DNA of 64,000 bases, from NCBI GenBank assembly GCA_026119935.1, contig JALRMH010000048.1:228086-292085 (forward strand). The letters run 5' to 3'. The translations under genes were made by a program, and so were the position numbers. Within the stretch, counting starts at the first letter, position 1, and every line of letters starts with the position of its first letter. The notes beneath the pieces were generated by a model. It was not told the DNA's origin, did not search any database, and saw nothing but the letters and a program-made list of their open reading frames with translations. Origin of the DNA: Endothia cerciana (Eukaryota > Ascomycota > Sordariomycetes > Diaporthales > Cryphonectriaceae). Of this stretch, positions 1-11,688 are shown piece after piece.

Positions 1-1164
1 CCGTTTGTTTTCCTTCCTTCCTCCTCCCTCATCCAAGCTACTACCACGGTATAGTACTAGCACGGGCCAGGTAGGTGGGTGCACCCGATATACCATAGTA
101 TAATATCGTACACGGGTCCTCAAGAAGCGCAGGCTTGTGCCGTGATCCTTCCCGGAGCTAGTGGATCCTCCTCCTAACATAGTATTACCGTCATCCTCTA
201 TATTGCTGCCGTAAGTAAATACTGGGTCCTTCCAGCACCACTTGCTGCTTGTGAGCTCAAGACCAATTTGCAACTGTCTCGGGAGATGATATGCGACAGA
301 GTACTCGACAGGTCGATTCGGGAGCCACAAGGCCTGCCGCGCTATTGATTTTCCGGTACGACGACGTAAGCTACACGCAGCACGCACCCTGACCTCGGGA
401 GACCCACGATTAGAGGGGCAGGCAGCTATCTTGCTCTGCAGCTCGCTACCTACTATGTACGAGGTGCGCATCCTGCTGCAATTAGACTTTAAGAGGCTGT
501 GTCATCTCACATGTGCTCCGGGGTCCCACAAGAGGTTACATAGTACACAAGGTCCCTGGTCACTTATGGAGCCCACTGCCACCTTCCCCTCCTATCATGA
601 CAATTAAAAAATGGGTCACGTTCCTCTGGTGCCTAGTACATTGTATATTCGGGCCTACAGAAACAGGGCAGAGAGGAGCAGCATCGTGAAGGGCCGAAGA
701 AAGTGCGCAGGCGCCGGGGGTTCCGTGCAATACGGGTTAAACTATCTCACCTCAGGTCTGAACACAACACAGGGTTAGGTGTTTTGCCATTCCCTTTAGT
801 CACGGTAGAGGTGTGTACGTATAAAACACTCTGACTGACGCTCAGCCGTGCGTCGTGGTGCCGATCGCAACCGCCCCCAACGTGGGATAGCCCAGGACCC
901 TCTGTCACTGGCGATTCGCCGGCTGCTTGTTCCGAGCATGCAGGTGGTGAGCTGTCGCCTGTTGGCTGGTGTAGGCTGGGTGACACCAACTGCTGGGCGG
1001 CATATGCGAGCCAAAGATGCATGTTCGAGGTTGAAACCTTGGGACGCTTATAAATTGTCTCTCAAGCCCATTGCCAGTGTGTTCCTTCGCCTGTCCTCAG
1101 ATCAAACACATTTAACGAGCAGTGAAGGCCCCCCCCCCCCCGCCCGCCCAAACCTCAACTCAAG
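1..1164. other. Intergenic, no gene recognised
   Basis: Short open frames exist on both strands but none resembles a known protein or shows linked exons. A run of about 14 C lies at about 1130-1143, just before the start codon of the next gene. Presumably upstream sequence and 5' UTR of the FAD oxidoreductase gene. Confidence 0.6.
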
Positions 1165-2672
1165 ATGGCGCAAGGAAAATTCGAGGCAGAGCTCTCTTCC
1201 CTGCAGGCGCAGCACCCAGACATCAAGCTCCACACCCCCGAGTCCCCCGACTATGAGACCCTGAAGAAGACGTACATCTTCAGCACGGCCAAGCCCGCGG
1301 CCATCGCCCGGCCCCGGACCGCCGAGGATGTCCAGGCCCTGGTCCGTGCCTGCGCTGACAAGGGCCTTGAGTTCAACATCAGGACCGGCGGCCACAACTG
1401 CGTAGGGCGCACGCTGGTCGACGGTGCCCTCTTGATTGACATGCGCGACATCGCCTACGTCACTGTCAGCGAGGACAAGAAGACGGCGAGGGTCGGCGGT
1501 GGGATCCTGGCTGGGGGCTTGCTGAAGGCGCTGGGGGAACATGGTCTGATCACGCCTTGGTTCGATTCTACCTCAAGACCCAAAAACCACTAGAGTGTCT
1601 GCCGCCTCATGCTGATTCCTGTCGTGCAGTGGATCCACTGGGTCGGTTGGGTATGTCGGATGGAGCACCGCTGGCGGCTACGGCCCGTTCTCCAGCCTCT
1701 ACGGCCCAGGCGTTGACCAGATTGTCGCCGCGAAGCTGGTGAATCCCAAGGGCGAGCTTGTAGATGCCAGCGAGGAGCTGCTCAAGGGGGTCCGTGGTGC
1801 GGGCTACATATTCGGTGCTATCGTCGAGCTGACTATCAAGGTCTACCCGCTGAAAGAGGTGAGTGGTGATGCCCTGGGGAGAGCAGACCCGAGTGGCAGC
1901 GTGTGCGCCGGCGGCTCGGACAGATCTAACTCGCCCACAGATGCTCGTTGGTACTCTCATCTACGAGTCGAGCGACATGCAGTCCGTCTGGACATCCCTG
2001 ACAGGTGGCATCGACGGCCTGGACCTGCCGAAGCCCCTGAAGGTCCAGCTCTTCTCCATGGACTTCCCAGGACTCGGCAAGGTGCTCGCCGCCATCGTCA
2101 CGTGGGTCGACGATGACCATGAGGAGGGCCGCAAGTACATCGACAAGATCGCCACCTTTGGCAACTGCATCGTCAACTCCACAGAGGCCAAGACCGCGGC
2201 CAAGTACGGCGAGGACAACGAGAAGCTGGTGACCTATGGCGTCCACGGGCGCTCCTACGTCGTGAACCTCAGGAAGTGGACGCCCGCCTCCGTGAGCGTC
2301 CTGGCCAAGTATAGCGCCAACGTCCCGGGCGGCAACACGATGATCTCGGTACACGGTCTCCGCGACCCCCCGCCCAATGAGGACTCCGTCTTCGGGGCAC
2401 GCGAGACTCATCACATGATTGAGATCGTCTCCATGACGGCCGATCCGGCGCTCAAGGAGGAGGCGTCCGCGTGGGGCCAGGGGCTGCTGAGGGAATTGAG
2501 GGAACAGGACGCGGGAAATATCCTCGACAGCGCGTACATTCCGTTGCTCGACTATGAGGATACTGATTTGGAGAAGGTCTACGGCAAGAACCTCGAGACG
2601 CTCATCTCATTGAAGAAGAAGTACGATCCGGACAACGTATTCAAGCACGCAGCGCCGAGGATCACTGTGTAG
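1165..2672 (+). CDS. FAD-linked oxidoreductase (berberine bridge enzyme-like)
   Basis: Three exons, 1165-1559, 1630-1858 and 1941-2672, give 451 residues. The N-terminal half is an FAD_binding_4 (PCMH-type) fold. The stretch RTGGHNCVG places the expected flavin-attachment histidine at residue 77, and GYVGWSTAGGYGPFSSLYG is the usual second glycine-rich FAD segment, rebuilt only after removing intron 1. The C-terminus (KKKYDPDNVFKHAAPRITV) matches the BBE domain. Family members oxidise alcohols, amines or sugars with oxygen, often in secondary metabolism; the substrate here is unknown. No signal peptide is evident, so it may be cytosolic. Intron 1 (70 bp) has a weak donor (GTTCGA); intron 2 (82 bp) is standard (GTGAGT). 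Both introns restore the frame exactly, so the gene looks intact. No biosynthetic cluster is seen next to it. Confidence 0.88.
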
Positions 2673-3958
2673 AGTCGACTAGATTCTAGCTTTCAAGATC
2701 AATAGAGTCTGATGTCTGAGAGTTTCCCATTAAGTGCCGCTCTCTCTTCGAGGGAGTGGTGGAGTAGGGTCTTGACTAACCTCGCCTTCGCTGCTCTCTC
2801 CGCTCATGTTTGCACGTCCTGACAATGAAAGTGATTGGCCACATTGTATAGCTGTTGTCGCCGTATTTGCGAATTGAGTCTACGGAACTGAGAATAGTGC
2901 CTTGTCTCCGCCTCCACGTCGGAGTATTGGCCTCGATAGCCTTTTTGCCCTTTTTTGTTGGAACCCTGTGCCAGCGTTCTAACGCGGCCGCCTCAGTCTT
3001 CAACCTCGAAGGCTCACCTGGCGAGGGTCTCAGCCCTCTGCCTCAGCAGAACAGCCCAGGGATTGCTATATCAGACATATGATTCCAAAGATATTATAGC
3101 AGATGCCCGAAAGGAGTGTTATACGAGCTAGTCATACGGCCCCCCTCCCTCCTTTTCTCTCTCTCGCCCCTATCGCGTGTAAGTACACATAGCAGGTTCT
3201 CTTACGGCAGGCTTGTTTAAAAGTATTTGCAACAAGTAGAAGGAGCTTGGCCTGAGAGCTGTAATATGCTGTTCTTAGGTGGGTGATGGACTTCGACTAT
3301 TCATACACGCAGCCAATTCGGAGAAGAGACACCCTACCCATACCATGCAGGGTCGCTGCAACCTCGCTGCAACCTTCGTCTCAAGCACGTGCCTATCTAA
3401 ACTTAGTACTATGTAGAACGGTCGGGCATGATGTTAGGCCAATATCCAGTCTGGTCTCTCTATCAGCCGTCTGTTCCAAAGTTGGTCTGATATCCAGTAG
3501 GAACCATCACACTATGTAAGTACCTGACTTGATACGCAACCGTATAAAACCTGCAACCTGCTCACTGAAACACATGCGCGATCCTCCAGCGGTGGCAAAT
3601 GGAGAGACCCCGTTTGATTCACCTACTGAATATGCGTTACATGAGGTATCTGTTGTCATACAGTCAAGGTAGGAACGCGAAGGTCAGGAAGATGTCGAAG
3701 GGAATGTCCGCGCGAGCGGCCCACGGCTGACTCCAGTCCGCTTACGTAATGTGATCGGTACTTAGGTACTTACAAAGCTTCTAGGCGGGCATCAACAATT
3801 TTTCGAGAAGAGACGGAGCTCTAAACCAACCCCACGCGTCGTCCACCGCCCACGTCCCTAAAACTGCCCTCAGCGTTCGAGGACAATAATAATTCCTGGG
3901 CGATCTTCTCCCTCTAGCCTTCTGCACACCTATCCCCCAGCCTTCGTACATATCCAAG
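2673..3958. other. Intergenic, no gene recognised
   Basis: 1.3 kb between the oxidoreductase and the CCT-eta gene, both on the plus strand. Open frames are short and unconvincing. It should hold the 3' UTR of the first gene and the promoter of the second. Confidence 0.55.
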
Positions 3959-5773
3959 ATGTCTTTCGGCGGGCAGACCCCCACCATCATCGTCCTGAAA
4001 GAGGGTTCGTTGCCCCTCCATCCGCCCCTCCGCTGAAGCTATCCCCACGTCTCGTATGGAAGACCCTTGCTGACCGGCTCGCGACACAGGCACCGACACC
4101 TCTCAGGGCAAGGGCCAGATCGTCTCTAACATCAACGCCTGTCTGGCCGTCCAGAACACGATTAAATCGACCCTCGGACCCTATGGCGGCGACCTGTTGA
4201 TGGTGGACGAGAACGGCAGGCAGACCATCACCAACGATGGCGCGACCGTCATGAAACTCCTGGACATCGTCCACCCCGCGGCGCGGATCCTGGTCGATAT
4301 TGCAAGATCACAAGATGCGGAGGTGGGCGACGGCACGACGTCCGTCGTGGTGCTGGCGGGCGAGATCCTGAAGGAGACCAAGGAGCACGTGGAGCAGGGT
4401 GTTAGTTCACAGATCATCATCAAGAGCCTGCGGAAAGCCTCAGCCATGGCGGTGAACAAGATCAAGGAGATCGCGGTGAGCACAGACGAGGCCAGCCACA
4501 GGGAGACGCTGAGCAAGCTTGCGGCGACGGCCATGACGAGCAAGCTGATCAAGCGGAACACGGACTTCTTCACCAAGAGTAGGTTGGACTCGGTGGGCAA
4601 CGCTGGCTGGGTGCAAGTGCTAACAAGGTCTTAGTGGTTGTCGATGCCGTCCTCACCCTCGACCAAGACGATCTCAACGAGAAATTAATAGGCGTCAAGA
4701 AGATCCCCGGTGGTTCGCTTACCGAGTCCCTCTTCGTCAACGGTGTCGCCTTCAAGAAGACCTTCTCCTACGCCGGCTTCGAGCAGCAGCCCAAGAAGTT
4801 CACCAAGCCAAAGATCGTCTGCCTCAACGTCGAGCTGGAGCTCAAGGCCGAGAAGGACAACGCGGAGGTGCGGGTCGAACAGGTGTCCGAATACCAGGCC
4901 ATCGTCGATGCGGAGTGGCAGATCATTTTCAAGAAGCTGGAGGCCATCTACCAGACCGGTGCCAAGGTCGTGCTGTCCAAGCTGCCCATCGGCGACTTGG
5001 CTACACAGTACTTTGCCGACCGCGACGTTTTCTGCGCAGGTCGTGTCTCGTCAGAGGATATGGAGCGCGTTGTCCAGGCCACAGGTGCGACTATCCAGTC
5101 CACCTGCTCCGACATCCACGCCGAGCACCTCGGTACCTGCGGCATCTTTGAGGAGCGACAGCTTGGTGGTGAGCGGTTCAACTTCTTCGAGGACTGCCCA
5201 GAGGCTAAGACCTGCACACTTGTGCTGCGCGGCGGCGCAGAGCAGTTCATTGCAGAGGTAGAACGGTCGCTACACGACGCCATCATGATCGTCAAGCGTG
5301 CCATCCGCAACCGCACAATTGTCGGCGGCGGCGGCGCATGCGAGATGGAAGTCTCCGCCTCTCTGCACCGCTTCGCGGACAACAACATCCGCAACAAGCA
5401 GCAGGGCATCATCAAGTCCTTCGCCAAGGCCCTCGAGATCATCCCGCGGCAACTGTGCGATAACGCCGGCTTCGACGCGACTGACATCCTCAACAAGCTG
5501 CGCGTGGAGCACCGCAAGGGCAACACGTGGGCGGGCGTCGACTTTGTCAACGAGGGCGTCGCTGACATGATGGAGCGGTTCGTGTGGGAGCCCGCGCTGG
5601 TCAAGATCAACGCGCTTCAGGCGGCTACAGAGGCGAGCTGTCTGATCCTGGGCGTGGACGAGACCATCCGGAATGAGGAGAGCCAGCAGCCGCAGGCGCC
5701 GGGCAAGCCTCTGCCTCCGGGTGCGGCGCAGAGGGCGCTGAGGGGACGGGGAAGGGGGATGCCCAGGCGGTAG
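3959..5773 (+). CDS. cct7: T-complex protein 1 subunit eta (CCT7)
   Basis: Three exons, 3959-4004, 4090-4578 and 4635-5773, encode 557 residues, the usual length for CCT-eta. The protein is one of eight subunits of the cytosolic TRiC/CCT chaperonin that folds actin, tubulin and WD40 proteins using ATP. The N-terminus reads MSFGGQTPTIIVLKEGTDTS across intron 1. The group II chaperonin nucleotide signature GDGTTSVVVLAGE is near residue 95, and SCQ-free equatorial and apical segments such as KIPGGSLTESLFVNGVAFKK and GTCGIFEERQLGGERFNFF follow. Intron 2 splits the ATG of MVVDAV, which confirms the junction. The Gly/Arg-rich tail (RGRGRGMPRR) is typical of fungal eta subunits. Intron 1 has a GTTCGT donor. 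Intact housekeeping gene. Confidence 0.96.
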
Positions 5774-6970
5774 ATGGAAACCACCAAGGCAAGAAAGGAG
5801 GAATCGTGTTGGAATTTGAATGGGTCACAGGCCACATTTCTGTACATGCTATGATACCTAGATCGGCGTCCATAGACAGGCAAAACGGAGATGTGTTGAA
5901 AAGCAGTCGACCGCCACCAGCTCTCGCACACCTGCCCGCACCAGCCAGCCCTTGTCACGACCCATCACCTAGGCAGGGCCTGCGGGCGCGCCCGATAAAA
6001 CAGCCGGCCGTCGAGTACCTCGGCCACGGTCAGGCGTTGAGATCAATATCGATGTCCCCGAGCGCAGCGCTCATGAACCCGTCTCAGCCGTCTACGTGGA
6101 CGAACCTTGCCACCACCTGCCTAACTCGCTACCTCCCCACGCGCCTCAGGGTAGCCTCGTAAACGCAGTCGGGGCTGCCACGACCCAGGGCTAGCTGCGA
6201 CGCTGCGGCCCGGGCGATCCCTCGGGATCGGGTAGCGACGTCTCCAGCCGCAGCCTTGCGGGATCAAATGTACCTTTCTTTGGGGGGGGGGGAAGGGGGG
6301 AAGGGGGAGGGGGCAGCACGGCGGGGTGGTATGTCAGCTCAGGTCCCTCTCTGCCTGCGTGCGTGTTTATGCGGCGCACACGAGGCGGGCCTGGGACATG
6401 TGCCATGTTGGTTCCTCTACTCGACTCGACCCGCCTCTGCCGCGAGTCAAGGTCAAACAAAAGCCAGGTTTTGCGGTAAGTTCGCGGGTTGCCCGCGACA
6501 GTTAGCCGGCCTTAAAAAAGTGCTTCGCTCATTTCATTCTTCAGCTGCCTGCCCTACTTACTAACTTCGCACCGGAACACGGGGGAAGGGGTGGGGGGGG
6601 GGTCTCCCCAGAAAGCTTTCAAAAACAAAATCCGCCATGGCAGGCGGCGCTTGACGCTACGGAGATTTGCAACTTTAGCAACCGATGAAGAGAAGGAAAA
6701 GAAAGAAAAAGGAGAGAGGGAAAAAGAAACGTCCACCCCATATCCCATCTTTTGTTCCCAGGACCAGCGCGGAACCGGATCCAATGACCAGGGCTCAGAA
6801 CGACATAGGATATAATCAAGATACAAGAAGTGAAAAGAAGCACAGCAAGATCCGAAACCTCACATCGTACATGACAGCCCATCTCCAAGCGGCAACTGGT
6901 CATTCAGATTAACGGCAAACCCCTTCCCACCGCCGTGTTGCCCTGGTATAATACTTCCGACTTGATGATG
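5774..6970. other. Intergenic between convergent genes
   Basis: 1.2 kb between the 3' ends of CCT7 (+) and the zinc-finger gene (-). It contains G-runs (about 6282-6310 and 6590-6602) and an A/G-rich stretch near 6690-6730. No gene is recognised; probably 3' UTRs. Confidence 0.55.
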
Positions 6971-8909
6971 TCAAACCGCCTCACTGTCCACAAACTTGTC
7001 ATCGTTGATGAATATTAAGTCCTCCAGCCACTCGTCCCCTGTCGGTTCGAAGATGGGATCGTCATTCGGCGGCATCGGCGATGACGACAGCTCGTCCTCC
7101 AGCGGACTCGGCGCCAGGCCGCCCGAGTTGGGCGACGGCGAGGGGTCCGTGGCAAAGTCCGGCATGCCGCCCATGCCCGTCATGTCCTCGTCGAACCCGT
7201 CGTCCCCGAAGTCACCCCGGTCGATCCCGCCGCCGCCCATGGGCGCGAAGTTCGCGCTGTTCCCGCCGCCGTCGCCGTCGGCCTGCGGCTGCGGCGGCTG
7301 GTTCATCTCGTTCGGTGCGATGGCGGCGCCGCCGTTGGCGCCACCCTCACCGCCGGACACGACATCCTTCTTCTTGGGCGGCCTGCCCCGCTTCGCCGGC
7401 TCCTTGCGCTTGGTGCCCGGCGGGGCGCCGATGCAGTTCCCGCGGCCCTGGTGCCGGTGGAGCGCGTCCGCGCGGCTGAAGTCGCGGCCGCAGGGGCACA
7501 CCCACTTCTTGTGGACGTCGTGGGTCCTCAGGTGGCGGCGCAGGTCGTGTGAGCGCACGAAGAGCTTGCCGCAGAAGCTGTAGGGGCACTTGTACTGCCG
7601 GTCGTCCAGGTGCGTCTGGATGTGCGCCTTGCAGTTCTCCTTGCGCTCGAAGAACTGGCCGCACAGCTTCTCCTCGCCCGTCTCCTTAGACGGCTCGGTC
7701 CACTTGCAGATGAACTTCTTGTTGCCGTCGGCAGCGGCGGCCGGGGTGGTGGTGGTGGTGGTGGTGACGGCGGTGGCGGCGCCGCCGCCACCGTTGGAGG
7801 ACGAGGAGTCCGCGGCCGGGGCCCCGGATGTGGGCGCCCCGTCTATCTCGCCGATGAGTTCCGAGATCTGCTCCGGCTTGACGTTGGACTCCACGCGGTA
7901 CTGCTCCATGTCCCCGTCCGCCAGGCTCATGACGCTGTTGATGCTGGCCAGGCTCTGCGTCCGCTGGTGCGCGCGCATGCGCCGGGTGGGGCTCGGCGAC
8001 TGGCGACTGCGGGTTGGCGAGCGGGAGGAGCCCCGGGGTGTCAGGGCCGGGCGCAGGTCGGGGGCGGTGTGGAGCGGGTTCAGGCTCGGGTGGTGCTGGG
8101 AGCTCGGGTGGGAGAAGCTGTGGCGGGTGGGCGAGGGGTCGGGCGTCCGGATGAGCGACTCGGCGCAGAAGGACTCGCGCGACGGGCTCGGCTGGCGGGC
8201 CTGCAGGAGCGAGTCCTTCAGGGGGTTGTGGCCGTAGTGCGTCGGCGACGGGTCGGGCGTCGAGATGATGGAGTCCCGGAAGGGGTGGCGCGTCGGGGAG
8301 GGCTGGGGCGTCCGGATGTAGGAGTCCATAGGGATGCCGTTGTTGGCCATGGGCGATGCGGTGCGCGGCGGGATGAAGGACTCGGGTGGGGACGTGAAGG
8401 GGTTGTGGTTGTTGAAGAGGGCCGGAGGTGCCTGTCCCGGGGATGGCATCGGCGACTCGAAGAGGCCTTCCCCCGGGAGCGGACCCCCGAAGCTGGCCAG
8501 GTCGAAGTTTGCTATCTCCTCGTTGAGGTTGTCTAGGGCCGTGCCGGTGCCGGGCGAGGACATGACGGGCGAGTAGTAGCCTGGCTCGAGGTCAGTATCT
8601 CTCTCTAGGGATCGGCCCCATCTGCTGCTGGCCCGCTTCCCGACCTACCCATGTTCTCGTGAAACCCTCCGCTCGGCGGGCTGAAGACGTCGCCGACGCC
8701 CATCAGGCCCGGGGTGTGGTTGCCCATGGGGCTCTGGAGGAAGACGGGCGGCCGCAGCGAGGGGCGGTGGCTGTTGGGCGTACGAGGCGCGTTGTTCAGG
8801 GTGAGACTCTGACCGCGGCGGTGGTGTGTGGGCGTCGAGGGCATGGCCTGCTGTTGTATCTGTTGGAAGGACGGGCTGCTGAAGTCATTGTTGTTGTTCT
8901 CCTGGGCCC

Positions 8910-8953
<44 letters not shown>

Positions 8954-9114
8954 GCATGTTCGTACTTCAGGTGGGAGGACCACATCTTGAACCTTGGCCT
9001 GCCCTTGAACTTGGCCAACCTTGCCCTGGCCTCGGCCTGGCTTGGATCGCCCTGGCTGCTGGGAATTATCTCAGGGTCGGGGCAATGCAGGTGTGGTGTG
9101 AGGGTAGCCCGCAC
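6971..9114 (-). CDS. Swi5/Ace2-type C2H2 zinc-finger transcription factor
   Basis: Two exons, 9114-8649 and 8580-6971, joined by a 68-bp intron (GTAGGT...CCAG), give 691 residues from the first ATG. Three C2H2 fingers lie at about 445-535: a long first finger (CKW...CGQFFERKENCKAHIQTH), CPYSFCGKLFVRSHDLRRHLRTH, then CPCGRDFSRADALHRH ending in GNC. This is the arrangement of yeast Swi5/Ace2, including the CPCG third finger and a following basic AT-hook-like RGRPPKKK. Upstream are a glutamine run (about 16 Q from CAG repeats at about 8911-8955) and several repeated TP-x-PSPT/R motifs that look like proline-directed kinase sites, as in Swi5/Ace2, which are regulated by Cdk or NDR kinase. The C-terminus is acidic. 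The start is uncertain; a further upstream exon is possible. Predicted nuclear regulator of late-mitotic or cell-wall genes by family analogy. Confidence 0.8.
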
Positions 9115-11688
9115 CGCAGGTAGCAGTCGAGAACAGACCGGACCGGGGGGGGGAACAGTGTGAGATGATCAAATTAGAGAGGAAAACGGGAAATGTAGCG
9201 CGCTGTGGTGGAGCACACGAGAGGAAGTGGTAGCATCAGCAGCGGCGACGGGTTGTAACAGAAGAATAAACAACCTCCTGATGTGACGGGACCAGGAAGA
9301 AAAAAAAACCCCCCAAAAAAAAACCGAGGGCAATGGGTGTTGCGACAGGTCGTGGACGGGTTCGTCAGTCAACAAGGGGGAGGAAAACATGGTCAGGCTG
9401 GGGCCTGATTGGACGAGATGGGGGGACGTTCCAGGGGGTCTCGGATCGAAGATGGGCTTAGCTGGCCATGTTCAGCTTCTTTTTTTTTTGCGTCGCATGT
9501 GTTGTCCTCCCGCGGCCACAGGCCCAGACTGCCCGCCTGTCTACTCAGCTGTCTGGCATTGCATGCCTGAGCTGCCAGGCTCTCTGCCCCAGACAAGGTT
9601 CCTACAGGAGGTGGAGCTGGGCCTAGGGCTAACAGGGCCCCCAGGGCCAACAGGGCCAACAGGGCCCCAACAGGGCCAAACATAAGACCCCCCCCGTCGT
9701 CTCACCAGTCTCCATCCGTCTCCATTCGTCTCCCCAGCTCGTAAACATTCCTACCCGGTTGTTGCGGCAACTTGCGCGTCTAAAGTCGTGTGGCGGCCTG
9801 GATATCCCTGTGAGGTGCTATTTGGGGGATAGTCCTGCCCGGGTCGCCTGGCAGCCCTAGCCACTACCACGGGCAGCCAATGGCGCTGTGGTGTGGTGGC
9901 GCCATGTATGTACTACATAGTACGGACGTACTTGTGTGTGGCACTGATGGTAGGCCTGTCGGCGGTAAACCCTTGGCGCCCTGGGCCTCGCTCCCAGCGC
10001 TAATGGGAGGACCCCAGGTCCCTGTCCATCAGCCCGTGAGCGTCCATCCACACATTGTTCACCACTGGTTGTGTTGTATCATCGATCATCGATCTTTCTC
10101 CTGCGATGGTAATCGACAGGTCCTCTAACCACTTCCAAGATTCCCATCGGTCGGGGGCCCTCATCTCTCCTCGAGCCCTGTCTCCCTGCAACCCGCAACC
10201 CCCATCTCCGAGGACACTTAGGATGCCCTTGCCGGGGCGGGCTGGCCGCACGCCCGTCCATCCACTCATTGTGATGACCTGCGACCATCTTCTCCCCGCC
10301 TCGCGCCCACGGGCGTCCTGTTGTTTCGCCCCTCGATACCAGCGGCCGAGGGAGGGCCCGTCCGATCCAATGGAACTGCCGTGCCTCCTACCTGTTCCTA
10401 CAGGTGGGGCCCGACTCGACGGCCTCTGTATTCCCACCCAAGTCGGCGGCGGCTCCACTTGTCGCGTCTCGCCGCGTCTCCACAAGCACGCGACGCGGTT
10501 GGGCCCCTGTTATATACGTCGTTTAAGGGTGACTTGTGGTGGTGCTTAGTACCACAGTACCCATGATCCCACACACCGGCCTGGCCTCCTTGTGCCCTCA
10601 CCGCCCGCTCCCCACAAAACAAAGTGTCGTCTTGACCCCGGCCCAGCATCATCCGACCGAGGGCCTGACCTGTTTGCCCCAGCCCAGAGTCAGCCCGTCT
10701 CCCTCTCGGGGACCTGCAGATGGATTTCCCTCCTCCTCGCAGTCGAGGCAAGGCAGGTGAGCAGGCCCCGCAGGCCCATCTGGCTGACGCCCCCCTCCTG
10801 GAGTCGCAGGCGGTATTGCTGAAGCAGGTACAGCGTCTTCCTCGGGGATCCGGTTGTCCACATACTACGGTAGGTAGGTGATCTCCAGCCGGCCAGAGTG
10901 GTTGTCCGTGAGGCATGCCAAGCCGATCAATCTTGAAAGAACACCCAGGCACTCTACACAACGTAGCAGTTCACGTATCCGTGGCACGATGATAAGCATG
11001 ATAGTTATATCACCATGCTCGAGCCACACACGGTGCCTGGCTCATACACCCTCGTCAATGGACGGCCTTGTTATGCGTCAACGGCATAGAGGTGCATCCC
11101 GTTCGGGGCCTTGAGAGAACTTCGACTTCTACTTCTCCCACGGCTCTTACGCCTACGTCAGAATGAGACCTCCCTCAGGACGCACATGCGTCCAAGGACG
11201 TCATGTACCTCAGAGCCTCTGCGCTAGTCTTGTCGGAGGGTCCGGTGTCAGAGGTCTGCGGGCCCACCGCAAATGACGGACTCCGGAGAAGGGAAATGAG
11301 GACGAGGTCGAGCAGCTCGCATACGAGCCCCCAGAACCTAATTAGCCCGCGCAGGCAGAAGAAAAACTAGTCCCCGACAAGGACGGAGAGCCCCACCATG
11401 GCCGTGTCGTCTCTAGCCCTGGAAACGAACAGGACACAGGACCAGCTGCGCAAAAACCAGAAACGCAACGGGCGCCGGGCTTGACCCAGGAGCCGTCCTC
11501 CCGCAGCTGGCGGGTCGCAACGGTCGAGGCCGTCAGCAACGCTTGTGGAGTAGCGGCGCTTACTAGTCCAGCGTTGATCCGGTAACCCCTCCCAAGTATG
11601 TACTAAACAGCCTCTGACATCACCAAACGGCCGTCGTCGTCGTGTCTCACCCGACGGCAGAGAGCTCGCCTGCCATCCCCTCACAGCC
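9115..11688. other. Intergenic, no gene recognised
   Basis: 2.6 kb between the divergent zinc-finger gene (-) and the acyltransferase gene (+). Homopolymer tracts occur at about 9300-9325 (A and C) and 9479-9489 (T). Open frames on both strands up to 187 codons lack recognisable features. It must contain both promoters and the long 5' leader usual for fungal regulators. Confidence 0.5.
9628..9680. repeat. Short tandem repeat, CAGGGCCAA-type
   Basis: Four to five imperfect copies of a 9-10 bp unit (cagggccaa) lie in the zinc-finger/acyltransferase intergenic region. No function can be assigned. Confidence 0.7.

Noticed and set aside
7610..8536. 308-codon plus-strand open frame opposite the zinc-finger gene
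   Set aside because: Shadow frame; the minus strand carries unmistakable C2H2 fingers.
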